Assembly (NCBI RefSeq): GCF_000715075.1
Contig: NC_134080.1
Location: forward strand, 73,501,291 to 73,565,290
Source: Nicotiana tabacum
Taxonomy: Eukaryota; Streptophyta; Magnoliopsida; Solanales; Solanaceae
Direction: 5' to 3'
Length of the DNA stretch: 64,000 nucleotides
Every line of letters begins with the position of its first letter. The stretch's first letter is position 1. Below, piece after piece: positions 24,667 to 35,840 of the stretch. Position numbers and translations under genes: made by a program. A model generated the notes under the pieces. The model was not told the origin of the DNA. It did not search any database and saw only the letters and a list, made by a program, of their open reading frames with translations.

Positions 24667-26189
24667 ATGAGGCACGAAGTCCCTAGATTCGGCATGGTCG
24701 CCAACATCCATCCAAGACTGCTAAGCTGGTGGAAAGATTTACACTCTAGTGATCAAACTCTCATCCGAAAGAATCTGGGAAATCTACCATCCCTTATGGA
24801 GATCCAACCTAACAACAAGATCATAGAAGCTGCCACACTGTTTTGGGATAGGAGGATTGGCCGGTCTAGCGTGGGAAACTCCGGGTTTGTTAATGTTTGA
24901 GAACCACAAGGGCAGGGGCTTTCTCAAAATGATGGGTCTGAAGAAGAACCCAGAATTGACATGTATGAAAGAATCACACATCCCTTTTGACTATTTGTAT
25001 GAGAGGTACGGTCACAACAAATCCTACCGTACCTACCCTGACGAGTTTGCCATCACATCCTTGGGGCACATTCATCGTAGGGTTTTAGTCTTCATGTTTT
25101 GTTTCCTGGGTCTAATCGTGTTTCCAATGAAGAAAGCAAGAATCCATACTAGGATGGCTATGGTAACTAAGACCCTAATGGAAAGAATTGGTAGGCAGCC
25201 ATACAGCATCGTGCCCATGATCATTGCAGACATATACCGAGCCTTGGAGAAGTGTCAATAAGGAGCGAAACACTTCGAAGGCTGCAATTTGTTACTTCAA
25301 CTCTAGCTCATAGAACATCTCCAAAAGGGCGAATATCGACAAGATATTCAACGAAGGGACTGGGATGATCACATCGCTTTCCATCATCCAAAGTGAATGA
25401 ATTACATCCCCGATATGTTCGCCCAGCCGGAGAATGCTAAAGAATGAGTCAAGCTTTTTTGAAAATCTGAAAAAAGAACAAGTTCAATGGATGTTCGAGT
25501 GGTTTCTGACCGATGAGTTCATCACCTGATCCAGAGATGCACCTTTCCTGATACTGATCGGTCTAAGAGGAACATATCCCTACGTCCCTCTTCGAGTTAT
25601 GAGGCAAGCTGGTAGGAAACAAGTTATACCCAGGGTCGACAAGATGAGTCATTTCCGGGCTGACTTCCAAAATGAGGATAGTCCTTACAAGTGCCAAGCT
25701 CAGCATATATGGCACTTATCATAATGGGAAAAGATACCATCGAGCCAGACAGGTATCATGCTAGTGTGCTCCTTTCTACTCCGGTTGGTTGGAAAACAAT
25801 CATGATGGTCTGGGCCAGCAAGGGTTTGCTCGAGGTCACAGGATTATAGACGAAAGGGCCAAAGCACAGGTCGAATACAACCAACTGCGCAAAAGGATCT
25901 GAGAATGCAAAAGCAAACACCGCAAGATACAAGAGTCCAACCAGAAGCTGATTGAGGAATGGAAGGACATGGCTGTCAGTGCCAACAAGCGACTAGGATA
26001 CTTGGAGCGAGGCATAGTGGAATAGGAGAGAGTTTCTCAAAAGGGTCGAAGATTGTCAAAATGCTAAACGAAGCGAAGGCGGACATCTAGCCAGAGCATA
26101 CCTATTGCTGGGATTTCGCGAGTTGGGGAAGCTGTTCGATGGAGCCAAGGATGTCGAATCTGGGGAAGGTCCTTCTAGGACCAAGTAGA
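24667..26189 (+). pseudogene. E2 ORF1, extra 5' ORF of Tat/Ogre elements, broken
   Basis: The frame starts at ATG 24667 (MRHEVPRFGMV) and includes HPRLLSWWKDL and a LPSLMEIQ segment. It shifts frame near 24860, continues to 25261 with a conserved-looking stretch (HIPFDYLYERYG, then YRTYPDEFAITSLGH, then a hydrophobic FMFCFLGLIVFP and YSIVPMIIADIYRALEKCQ), and then meets a TAA. Downstream, broken frames to about 26180 still show family-like pieces, among them an HHPK..NYIPDMFAQPENAKE stretch, a segment around 25560-25620 and a Gln/Lys/Glu-rich likely coiled coil near 25865-26010. In Ogre-like elements an ORF of unknown function lies upstream of gag, and the position and character fit. At least three frameshifts and several stops; not functional. 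Confidence 0.75.
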
Positions 26190-26582
26190 TAGGAGTTTAT
26201 CTTTTCGCTTTACAGATTGTAATAAGGCCAATGGCCATTAGTGACCTTTTATTTCCTGTTTATTGTCGATTTGGGATTCGTCTTATTTTCTATCCATAAA
26301 ATGAGGCATTTAGCATTCTCAGTTCTCCAAATCAATCTGTCGCTAGGCATACCTCAGGCACAACAAGGTTCCCAAATTAGGACACGATTTAAGTTCCTGC
26401 ACTATGTGTTTAAATATTGCAATACTTTTATGATACTCACTAACTTTGTTACCTTTTTGTCTTTACTTTTTGTTTTATTATTACCCTCCCCAAAGGTTAG
26501 TTCATGCACTCTGGCAACATCAATCTATTACACGATATCCAGGGGCCCTCCACCCACTCTTCCTCTTAGTCCTATCAAAAAC

Positions 26583-28476
26583 ATGAACAAAGGCAAGATG
26601 GAAGATTTGAACAACGTTAGGAAGGAGAATCCAATTGAATGGGTAGAGGCCACTAATGGCCATGGTACTCAGGCTCCTAAGGAGAATGTATTCCAACTTG
26701 AACAGAAACTGTTGAAATTCCAAGAAGAGCTTGATCAGGTTCGAAATTTGACAAACCTGTCATTTTCCCTCAGCACCCCAGATATCAATTTCCCCAACAC
26801 TCAAAACCCTACACCACCACAGAATATCCCAAAGCAACAGAACCATCCCGCTCCTCACCATCACACTATTCCACCAAACCAATGCAACACCTGCCATATC
26901 CCAAACAACACTCCACTACTCATCCCAGAACCTCAAAACTCCACGAATGACCATTTCTACACCCATACACCATGCCACCACAACACCCCTATCTACGTGG
27001 AGACCATGCCACACTCCACCCAACCTATCTCAAGCACACCTGAGTCTGACGAAAAGGATCTGCTTATCAGAAACCTGGCTGAAGAACTTAAGAAACTGAC
27101 CAGCCGGATTCAAGGCGATGAAAGAAGGAAGTGAATTGAGGGGCTGAACTATAATGATCTTTGCATATAGCCTGATGTCGAACTACCTGAGAGGTACAAA
27201 CCTTCTAAGTTCGAAATGTTTAATGGTACGAGTGATCCAAGGGTCCATCTGAGGACATACTACGAGAAGCTGGTTGGAGTAGGGAAAGACGAGAGAATCC
27301 GCATGAAGTTGTTCATGAGGAGTTTGAAAGGAGATACATTGTCTTGGTACATCAGCCGAGATCCAAATAAGTGGTCAAGATGGGTAGGCATGGTGTCCGA
27401 CTTTGTGGACAGGTTCAGGTTTAATACAGAAAATATGCCAAACATGTTTTATATTCAGAATCTAAAGAAGAAGCCAACAGAAACATTTTGCGAGCATGCT
27501 ACTCATTGGAGGTCCAAAGTTGCTAAGGTCAAACCTGCCTTAGAAGAGGAACAAATGAACAAATTCTTTGTCCGGGCCCAAGACCCGCAATATTATGAAC
27601 GGCTAATGATGATTGAGAATCACAAATTTTCCGACATTATCAAATTGGGTGAAAGAATTGAAGAGGGTATCAAAAGAAGTATGGTTACAAACTTCGAGGC
27701 CTTGCAAGCTACAAATAAGGCTTTACAGTCTGGTGGTGTGTCCAAGAAAAAGGACGTGGGGGCAGTAATGGTTGCACAGAGGATCAAATCTCCTATCAAA
27801 TACCAAACTTACCCAACACCTCCACTCACATATTAGCCAACTCCGAATTACCAAGCACCCTCACCCTCCTACCAAGCTCCACCACCAACTTATCAATCAC
27901 CTCCACCTCCCACATATCAACCTACTTCACCCAGATACTCCCAATCTGCTGATGTCTACCAAACCTATAATGCTCAACAATCCCATTACCAATCACCTCC
28001 TGCACGCCAAAACTTCCCTAGACCCCGACCTAATTTTGACCGCAGACCTCTAAAACAATATACATCCATTTCTGAACCCATTGACCAGTTGTATGAGAGA
28101 CTCAAAGCTACTGGTTATGTCACCCCATCCCTATTGCAACCCCTGAGAACCCTTCTTATTGGGCTAACCCAAACAAATCTTGTGCATACCACTCCGGCAT
28201 GAAAGGGCACACCATCGATGAATGTCGATCCTTGAAAGACAAGATCCAGTCTTTAATTGATAACAAGATTATTGTGGCAAAGGAGCCCACTCCAAATGTC
28301 TGCAACAACCCTCTGCCAGACCATAAGGGTGGAGGTATCCACATGATTGAAATAGAGGATGATTGGGATTTCGAGGGATCAATCGGGTTGATCGCAGAAG
28401 GTGGTGGCCCAAAGAAGCCAATAGTTACTCTTAATCCAATCATAGTCGGATTTAACCGTCTGAGGATGCTGAGGTG
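26583..28476 (+). pseudogene. E2 gag (capsid) remnant
   Basis: ATG 26583 (MNKGKMEDLNN) is preferred over the upstream in-frame hydrophobic extension from 26241. The N-terminal third has a short coiled coil (VFQLEQKLLKFQEELDQV) and a long Pro/His/Gln-rich linker. Stops TGA 27132 and TAG about 27168 interrupt the frame just before the capsid-like gag domain (about 27180-27720), which reads YKPSKFEMFNG..DP..HLR and LSWY.. and has a FVDRFRFN block. A Pro/Tyr/Gln-rich spacer follows, with TAG at 27834. A frameshift near 28135 leads to CAYHSGMKGHTIDEC (28181-28225), a Cys-x2-His-x5-His-x4-Cys zinc-knuckle variant typical of Tat gag. Gag would package the element RNA into virus-like particles. Confidence 0.85.
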
Positions 28477-29532
28477 AACTTGTCTATATCACTTGAATTT
28501 GAAGTAGCTTCATCTGCAAAGACACCAGCACCAATTGAGGTTGAATTTGTGTCTCCGGCAAGTGCACCTGCGCCATTTGAGGGTGTAGTTTTACCACCCA
28601 GGGCACATGCTCCGTTCGGAGTAAGGATAGCCACGTTGATCCCAGTGGAAATGTCGACCATGACACCATTCCATACAAAGGTTGTACCCTGGGATTACAC
28701 AGCCGAGGCAAAGAGGAAAGGGAAGGTCAGATTCGAAGAGACTATTGCAGCACAGGGTATGACAAGAACTGGTAGAGTCTATACCCCTGAACATCTAGTT
28801 GAATCAAGCAAGCAGGCCTCCAATTGGCCACCCATCATTGAGACGAGTCTGGAAGATCTTTGGAGAAAGATACAGGCCAAGGAATACTCGGTCATCGACT
28901 AGTTGAACAAAAGACGAGTGCAAATCTCCATTCTTGCTTTGCTACAAAATTCTGAGGCATACAAGAATGCTCTGCTAAAGGTGCTGATTGAAGCATACAT
29001 ACCAAGAAACATCACTGGCGGGGAAATGGCTAACATGGTAGGACAGGTGTTGGAGAGCCATAAGATCACCTTTCATGAGGATGAGCTGCCAGCTGAAAGA
29101 TTGGGGCACAACAAGGCACTGCACATCACTGTGCAATGCGAAGACTATTTCATCACCATAATCCTAATCGATGGAGGTTCCAGTCTCAACATTTATCCAC
29201 TTGTAACACTCAAGAAGTTGGGTAAAGGACTGCATGAGATAAAAGATGGAGCAATCAATATGAAAGCCTTCGATGGTTCCCAGAGATCCACCATTGGTGA
29301 GATTGTCTTATGCTTGCAAATGGGACCAACATGGTTCGATGTCGATTTCCAGGTGATAAACGTACCAACATCTTACAACTTGTTGTTGGGACGGCCATGG
29401 ATTCATGTTGTTGGGGTTGTAACATCAACACTACATCAGGCCGTAAAGTTCAAATGGAATCACCAGGAAGTGATCATTCACGGCGATGGTAGCAACCCTA
29501 TATACAGTCGCCAGACCATTCCAGCAATCTAA
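28474..29532 (+). pseudogene. E2 gag-pro linker and aspartic protease remnant
   Basis: One frame runs 28474-29532 with an internal TAG at 28900-28902, where CAG (Gln) is the likely ancestral codon. The first part is a Pro/Ala-rich linker. The second part (28903-29529, about 209 residues) is a retropepsin-like domain. The active-site region reads IILIDGGSSLNIYP with the catalytic Asp at 29170-29172, and a late NLLLGRPWIH block matches the conserved hydrophobic-Gly-Arg pattern. DGGS replaces the usual D-S/T-G; Tat proteases vary here, so activity cannot be judged. The enzyme would process the polyprotein. Confidence 0.85.
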
Positions 29533-30023
29533 GGAAGAAGGAAGCTAGGTGGAGAGACTTACCATCACATCGAACGGGTAAATGCTATTGACAAGGGCAA
29601 ATGGTGGGATAACAAAATCGAGAGTATACTAAATTAGAGTGGGTATGAACTTGGCAAGGGGCTCGGCAAGAACCTCCAAGGAATCTCTAAGCCCATAAAA
29701 CTCAAGAAGCACAGCACTACCTTCGGTCTGGGATATGATTACACCTGGGAAGAATTCAACAACTGCTCGCTACCATGGCGTGGTCCTTATTATCTGCTAG
29801 AGCAGCCAATACCACGTCTAGAGCAGACTTTCCAACAGGCTGGCATTGTTAATGGGTCAAACGAAGAAGAAGCACTTGCAGCGGTGAAGAACTTGTTCCT
29901 AGAAGACAATGATATGGACTGTTGTGTTGTTCTCGAGGAGGAGGGGGAGGAAGGCCCTTCCATACAGGTCGTGAATAGAGGTGCACATCTCAATAACTGG
30001 ACCATCAGGACAACCAGAGCCTG
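29533..30023 (+). pseudogene. E2 post-protease segment with G-patch-like motif
   Basis: The protease frame continues past TAA 29530 and another stop near 29635. The part at about 29641-29740 reads GYELGKGLGKNLQG followed by a lysine-rich stretch and FGLGYDYTW, with the glycine spacing of a G-patch (a nucleic-acid-binding, helicase-activating module). It is followed by an acidic stretch (LEEEGEEG at about 29932) and ends at stops after 30020. G-patch modules next to retroviral-type proteases are known in some retroviruses and in Ogre-like elements; the assignment here is by motif only. Confidence 0.6.
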
Positions 30024-30029
30024 ACGAGC

Positions 30030-30214
30030 CTCGGGGTAGCAAGGCTAAAACAAGCACTATCCATTATTTTTACTAAATGATTTTCTTTCGCATTTTTAAT
30101 TCCCGCAATAAGATCTTCAATATTCAAAACAGTTATGCAATTTATCAAAGCATTTTGACTTTTCTTATGAATCAATACTCATTATCATTTTCTCTCATTA
30201 CTTTACTTACACAG
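30030..30214 (+). other. probable E2 intron between pro and RT (acceptor well placed, donor uncertain)
   Basis: An AT- and T-rich spacer separates the pro and RT frames and ends in TTTACTTACACAG (30202-30214), a good plant 3' splice site. Directly after it the RT frame is open upstream of ATG 30243 (S-I-T-I-T-Y-L-D-K-P-M), which would be unexplained if translation began at that ATG. Ogre elements are known to splice an intron at this place. The GTAG at 30035 is one possible donor; I cannot choose it with confidence. Confidence 0.5.
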
Positions 30215-31914
30215 CATTACTATTACTTATCTTGATAAACCAATGACTGTGACATGCAATGAGACAATGCAACAGACAGACATTGATTCAGAGAAAGATG
30301 AAATACCTGACCAGATTGTTAAAGAAGTTGAGAACTTTAAAAACAGACCTAAGTCCAACCTGGACGAGACCGAAATTGTCAACCTGGGAGATGCAAAAAA
30401 CGTCAAGGAAACACGAATCAGCATTCACCTATCGCCATCAGAAAAGAAAGAATACACGAAATTTCTAGAGGAATATAAGGACATATTCGCCTGGTCTTAT
30501 GATGACATGACCAGTCTGAGTACATCTATTGTGGTTCACAAACTGCCAACCGATCCAATGTATCCACTGGTAAAGCAAAAGCTCAGAGAGTTCAAGCCTG
30601 ATATGAGTTTGAAAATCAAGGAAGAAGTCAACAAGCAGATCAAAGCTAAGGTTCTCAGGGTAGTGGAATACTCTACATGGTTATCCAACATTGTGCCAGC
30701 ACCGAAGAAGGATGGGAAGGTCAGAGTCTGTGTCAACTACCGGGATCTCTACCGGGCCAGTCCAAAAGATGACTTCCCTTTGCCAAACATACACATCCTG
30801 ATTGACAATTGCGCCAAGCATGAGCTGCAGTCATTTGTAGATTGTTTCGCTGGTTATCATCAGATCTGGATGGATGAAGAAGATGCTGAAAAAATGGCTT
30901 TCATTACGCTGTGAGGAATGTACTGTTACAAGATGATGTCGTCAAGCCTGAAGAATGCAGGGGCCACCTACATGAGGGCCATGACTACCATTTTCCATGA
31001 TATGATTCATAAGGAGATAGAGGTATATGCACATGATGTTATCATCAAGTCCAAGAACGCCACTGATCACATGGAAGATCTGAGGAAGTTCTTCAATAGA
31101 TTGCGAAGGTACAACCTAAAATTGAATTCCGTGAAGTGCGCATTTGGGTTCCTGCTAGAAAATTGCTTGGGTTTATCGTGAGTCGCCGAGGAATAGAACT
31201 GGATCCGTCAAAAGTCAAAGCTATCCAAGAATTGCCACCGCCAAAGAACAAGAAGGATGTGATGAGTTTCTTGGGAAGGCTCAACTACATCAGTCGATTC
31301 ATAGCGCATTCTACAGTTATTTGTGAGCCAAACTTTAGGATGTTGAAGAAGGACGCCGCTACCAAATGGACTGATGACTGCCAAAAAGCCTTTGACAGAA
31401 TCAAGGAATACCTGTCAACACCACCAGTCTTGGTCCCACCTGAGCCGGGTAAACCCCTATTACTCTACCTTACAGTATTGGATGGGGCTTTCGGTTGCGT
31501 TCTCGGGCAGCATGATAAAATGGGGAGGAAGGAGCAAGCTATTTATTACCTCAGTAAGAAGTTCACCCCGTACGAGGCCCGGTATTCTTTGTTGGAACGC
31601 ACCTATTGTGCTTTGACCTGGGTAGCTCAGAAGTTGAGGCACTATTTTTGTGCCTATACTACATATCTCATATCAAGGATGGACCCCTTAAAGTACATCT
31701 TTCAGAAGCCCATGCCCACCGGCAAGTTGGCCAAGTTGCAAATCCTGTTGAGTGAGTTTGACATTGTCTACGTAACTCAAAAAGCAATAAAGGGGCAGGC
31801 ACTAGCAGATCACCTTGCTGAAAATCCTGTGGATGGAGAATACGAACCCCTGAAAATGTATTTTCCTGATGAAGAGGTATCATTCATAGGAGAAGACATT
31901 GCAGAATTCTATAA
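30213..31914 (+). pseudogene. E2 reverse transcriptase and first RNase H remnant
   Basis: The frame from 30213/30243 carries the RT fingers and palm: VVEYSTWLSNIVPAPKK, DGKVRVCVNYRDL and SFVDCFAGYHQI, with the first catalytic Asp present. TGA at 30912-30914 stands where TGG (Trp) is expected. The second catalytic box reads YAHD (31026-31037) instead of YVDD, so one of the paired metal-binding aspartates is lost. A frameshift between 31136 and 31181 leads to the long frame that ends at 32050. That frame holds the RT thumb (FLGRLNYISRFI) and an RNase H (LLLYLTVLDGAFGCVLGQHD, then AIYYLSKKF, with ADHLAENP at its end). Inactive on three counts. Confidence 0.92.
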
Positions 31915-32259
31915 CGGTTGGAGAATGTTTTTCGATGGAGCAGCAAATTTCAAAGTGGTCGGCATAGGAGCAGTCTTAGTATTAGAAACCGGTCAGCATT
32001 ATCCGGTATCCGCCAAACTCAGATTCCCAAATACGAAGCCTACATCTTAGGGCTCAAGATGGTCATTGACATGAACATTCAAGAGCTGCTAGTAATAGGA
32101 GATTCAGACTTACTTATACATCAAGCACGAGAAGAATGGGCAACCAAGAACTCCAAGATACTCCGGTATCTGCATCATGTACAGGAACTGAGAAAGAGAT
32201 TCACAAAGACGGAGTTCCAGCATGTTCTAGAGTCCAGAATGAGTTCGATGATGCATTAG
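31915..32259 (+). pseudogene. E2 second (archaeal-like) RNase H remnant
   Basis: After the RNase H linker the sequence reads GWRMFFDGAANFK..GIGAVLV, with a DGA motif that starts a second RNase H fold. A small deletion and frameshift near 32025-32045 removes the residues before KYEAYILGLKM. The new frame carries LLVIGDSDLLIHQ (third acidic residue) and LRYLHHVQELRKRF. A second RNase H of archaeal type between RNase H and integrase is characteristic of the plant Tat lineage. The frame shifts again near 32236. Confidence 0.85.
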
Positions 32260-33625
32260 CTACCATATCATCTATGATATAACATCCGGACAAGAATTTC
32301 ATTGATCCCATTCCAGTAAAGATCCATTATTAGCCAGCTTACTATGCCCATGTCGAAGAGGAAGAAGATGGAAAGCCTTGGTTTCATGACATCAAGGAAT
32401 ATTTGGCAAGCGGAGAGTACCCAGAGCTTGTAAACCCTACTCAGAAACGCATACTTCGGAGATTGTCCAACAATTTCTTTCACAGCGGAGAAATCCTGTA
32501 TAGGAGGACTCCTGATTTAGGATTATTAAGGTGGGTCGACGCAAATGAATCATCCAAGCTACTAGAGGAAATTCATGCTGGGACCTGCGGTCCGCATATG
32601 AACAGTTTTGTCTTAGCAAAGAAGATATTCCGAGCTGGTTACTTTTGGATGACTCTGGAAATGGATTGCATCCAGTATGTTCGGAAATGCCACCATTGTC
32701 AGATACATGTAGACATGATAAAGGTACCTCCAAATGAACTTAATGCAATAAGCTCACCATGGCCGTTCGCCGCCTGAGGAATGGATGTTATTAGACCAAT
32801 TGAGCCTGCCGCTTCCAACAGGCACAGGTTTATCTTAGTAGCAATCGACTATTTCACCAAATGGGTCGAAGCAACATCTTACCAAGCAGTAACTAAGAAA
32901 GCCATGGCAGACTTTGTCCGCGACCGCATTGTTTGTCGATTTGGGATTCCAGAGTCGATCATTACTGATAATGGCTCCAACCTCAACAGTGACTTGATGA
33001 AAGCTATGTGTGAAACCTTCAAGATCAAATACAAGAATTCCACAGCCTACATGCCTCAGATGAATGGAGTTGTAGAAGTCGCCAACAAGAATATCAAGAA
33101 GATATTGAGGAAGATGATAGAGAAGCATAAGAAGTGGCATGAAAGGTTATCATTTGCTCTATTGGGGTAGCGCACCACAGTCCACACATCAACCGGGGCA
33201 ACCACCTATATGTTGGTTTATAGTACAGAGGCTGTCATTCTCGCCGAGGTAGAAATTCCTTCCATAAGGATCATACAAGAAGCTGAGCTTGATGACGCAG
33301 AGTGGGTAAAAAGTCATTATAAGAAACTAGCCCTTATATATGGAAAGAGAATGAATGCAGTCTGCCATTGTCAACTCTATCAGAACAGAATGTCCAAAGC
33401 CTTCAACAAAAGGATCAAGCCAAGACAGTTCACACCGGGGCAGCTGGTGTTAAAGAATTTTTTCCACATCAAGATGAAGCCAAAGGGATGTTCTCTCCCA
33501 ACTGGAAAGGTCCATGCATAGTTCACCGAGTTTTGACAGGAGGATCCCTCATACCTGCAGAAATGGACGGAGAAGTCTGGCCAAAGCCGATCAATTCAGA
33601 CGCAGTCAAGCGTTACTATGTGTAA
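32260..33625 (+). pseudogene. E2 integrase remnant
   Basis: Broken lead-in at 32260-32402, then 32403-32774 with the HHCC zinc finger (EIHAGTCGPH ... CHHC at about 32568-32700). TGA at 32775 replaces a probable TGG. The core (32781-33167) keeps all three catalytic acids in VAIDYF, IITDNGSN and NGVVEVANK, spaced D-39-D-35-E as in classical integrases. TAG at 33168 then interrupts the C-terminal part. A frameshift near 33475 leads to FSPNWKGPC and the end KRYYV at TAA 33623-33625. No chromodomain, as expected outside the chromoviruses. The integrase inserts element cDNA; this copy has at least two stops and one frameshift. Confidence 0.9.
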
Positions 33626-35641
33626 TTTTTTATGCTTTCCTTATATAATATAAATTGAACTACGCCTGACCTAATTCCCGTTTAAGAGGGGATACATAGG
33701 CAGCCCTATGGGTTTGGTCACAACTCAATAAAAATTTCATTTTCCTCCGCAACTGGAAACTGGGGCGGAATTTTGAGGAGGACCCTCAAAGTTCCGAAGT
33801 AATTTCAGCCGATCGTCGCAAGTAACCGTTAGAAGCATCAACCCATTAAACTGGGGTAAAATTTTGAGTGGGCCCTCAAAATTCCATAGCTAGAGAGGTT
33901 GCAATGTCCCTAGCTGCATCGTAGTCATCGGTTCACCTGAAAAGATATCTTAATTATATACTTATGCCATATTTTTATGAAATCATGCATGTATTATTAC
34001 TAAAATTGCTTTGTATAGCAACGCTACCCCAATGATACATATAATATCACCAGATCAAAGCCGAGCAGGTCAAGCAAAGCTAGCGGGGATACAAACCAAC
34101 CTTCCCCCTCTACAAAACTCACAATTTTTCTTTGGATGCAGGCACTTGGATTGCAAAATCATCAAACATGCTATACACTCATGGGACAAACATTATTCAG
34201 GAACATGACTCTCTGAACCATTACACTTGCAAACATTTTCTATCAGCATACACCGATGATGCCCTATATGTCACAATGATCCTAGTAATCGCAACATCAC
34301 AATCTGCTATCAGCTAAGAATGCTCTACTACCATTTGCCATTTTATTTCTTGCATAAGGCTACTATTCTGCCTTCTGAGACTAAACGCTGTCTCCATCTG
34401 CATTCCTACATAAGGCTACTATTCTGCCTTTCGAGGTTAAGCTCTACCTCCATTTTCATGTGCATTGCATAAGGCTACGATTCTGCCTTCCAATTCACAT
34501 AAGGCTACTATTTTGCCTTCCGAGACTAAAATCTGTCTCCATATGCATTCTTGCATAAGGCTACCATTCTGCCTTCCGAGGTTTAGCTCTACCTCCATCT
34601 GCATTTGCATCGCATAAGGCTATTATTCTGCCTTCCAACTTGCATAAGGCAACCTTTCTGCCTTCCAATTTGCATAAGGCTACCTTTCTGCCTTCTGAGA
34701 CTAAACGCTGTCAACATCTGCATTCTTGCATAAGGCTACCTTCTGCTTTCTGAGGTTAAGCTCTAACTCCATCTGCATTTGCAATTTTTGCATAAGGCCT
34801 TCCGAGGCTAAGCTCTGCCTCCCATTTTCTTAGAAACTAAGCACTATCTCAAGCATCACTTATTTTGTTTCTCTTACGGGCTAAGCTCTGCCCTTCAATT
34901 CGCACGACTAAGCTCTGTCTTGTCTGCATCATGCTACTGCATCTCATGGGCTGAAAGATCGCCTCACACTACATCTCATAGGTGGAAAGATCACCTCATA
35001 CTGCATCTCATGGGCTGAAAGATCGCCAAATTATCCAAATACGTCATCGTTTGAAGGCACCCTCTTTATAGCCCGAGAACACCATGTCATGGCCTAAGGA
35101 TCCCTTAATCTTTTGCATATCATTATTCAAAGGCATCATGGTTCAAAGGCAGCATCCTCATAGCCCGAGAGCATCATTTCATGGCCTGAGAATCCTTTAT
35201 TGTACACTTCATGGCCCAGGACATCATGGTCTAAGGACGTCATCCTAACCATCCGAAGACAACATTTATGGTCCGATGGGAATTTGCATCATGTTTAAAT
35301 TTATGCGCGATATACGCTTGTATTGTTTCTAATTGTAGGTACACCGGCGAGCAACGGCCATCCCGGCAGGAGCGATCCCGCTCTAGTTCCCGCAGCCATG
35401 TCGAACATAACCATTCCCACAAACCTGCCAATCACTCGGCCATAGATACTGCGTCCGTTCTTGAAAAGTCTCAATCGGCATACTCTGCCGATGGATCTTG
35501 AACTACGTATGGCCTGATTCCTGTAAAACCAGGGATATGTAGGCAGCTCAAAAGCCATGGTGCGGCCTATATTCTTCAAACCGTTTCGTTCGGTCAAAAT
35601 TGACCATTATATCTTCACTCGACAACTCTTTCATCCTTCCC
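33626..35641 (+). other. E2 3' untranslated region with repeats
   Basis: About 2 kb without coding potential. It includes two copies of an 'aactgggg..gaattttgag..ccctcaaa' unit (33761-33800 and 33848-33882), an array at 34345-34850, a 'catgggctgaaagatcgcc' cluster at 34945-35030, and a 'cctgattcc..gggatatgtaggcagc' box near 35511 that echoes 33668-33703. Tandem repeats between integrase and the 3' LTR are common in Tat/Ogre elements. Confidence 0.8.
34345..34850 (+). repeat. composite tandem repeat in E2 3' UTR
   Basis: About ten copies of 'gcataaggctac.attctgccttc' interleaved with 'cgagactaa..ctgtctccatctgcat' and 'gaggttaagctctacctccatctgcat' modules. This makes a higher-order repeat of roughly 100-200 bp with imperfect copies. 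Confidence 0.85.
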
Positions 35642-35658
35642 AGGTAAAGAGGGGCAGC
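35642..35658 (+). other. E2 polypurine tract
   Basis: AGGTAAAGAGGGGCAGC lies directly before the 3' LTR start TGTTGATACCC. A purine-rich run in the correct position for plus-strand priming. Confidence 0.8.
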
Positions 35659-35770
35659 TGTTGATACCCAATTTTTTCCTACATATTTTCAATATGCAAA
35701 ATACCTTCAAAATAGCATATATGCATATAAATACCTTCAAAATAATATATATATATATATATATACCTTC

Positions 35771-35840
35771 AAAAATGATAAAATATTTGGACATACTTAT
35801 ATATGCATATATAAGTATGTCCAAATGTTTTATCATTTTT
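35771..35840 (+). repeat. 70-bp near-perfect palindrome in E2 3' LTR
   Basis: Centred between 35805 and 35806 (atatg|catat), with 35-bp arms containing 'ggacatacttatat' and its complement and a single mismatch. Could extrude as a cruciform or fold in RNA. The 5' LTR has only the right arm, next to the (AT)36 tract. Confidence 0.9.

Noticed and set aside
26241..26582. N-terminal hydrophobic extension of E2 gag (signal peptide or membrane protein)
   Set aside because: In frame by chance; gag character begins at ATG 26583, and the extension is AT-rich leader-like sequence.
33626..35641. Envelope-like gene between integrase and 3' LTR of E2
   Set aside because: Frames are short, and the region is dominated by tandem repeats with no signal peptide or membrane anchor.
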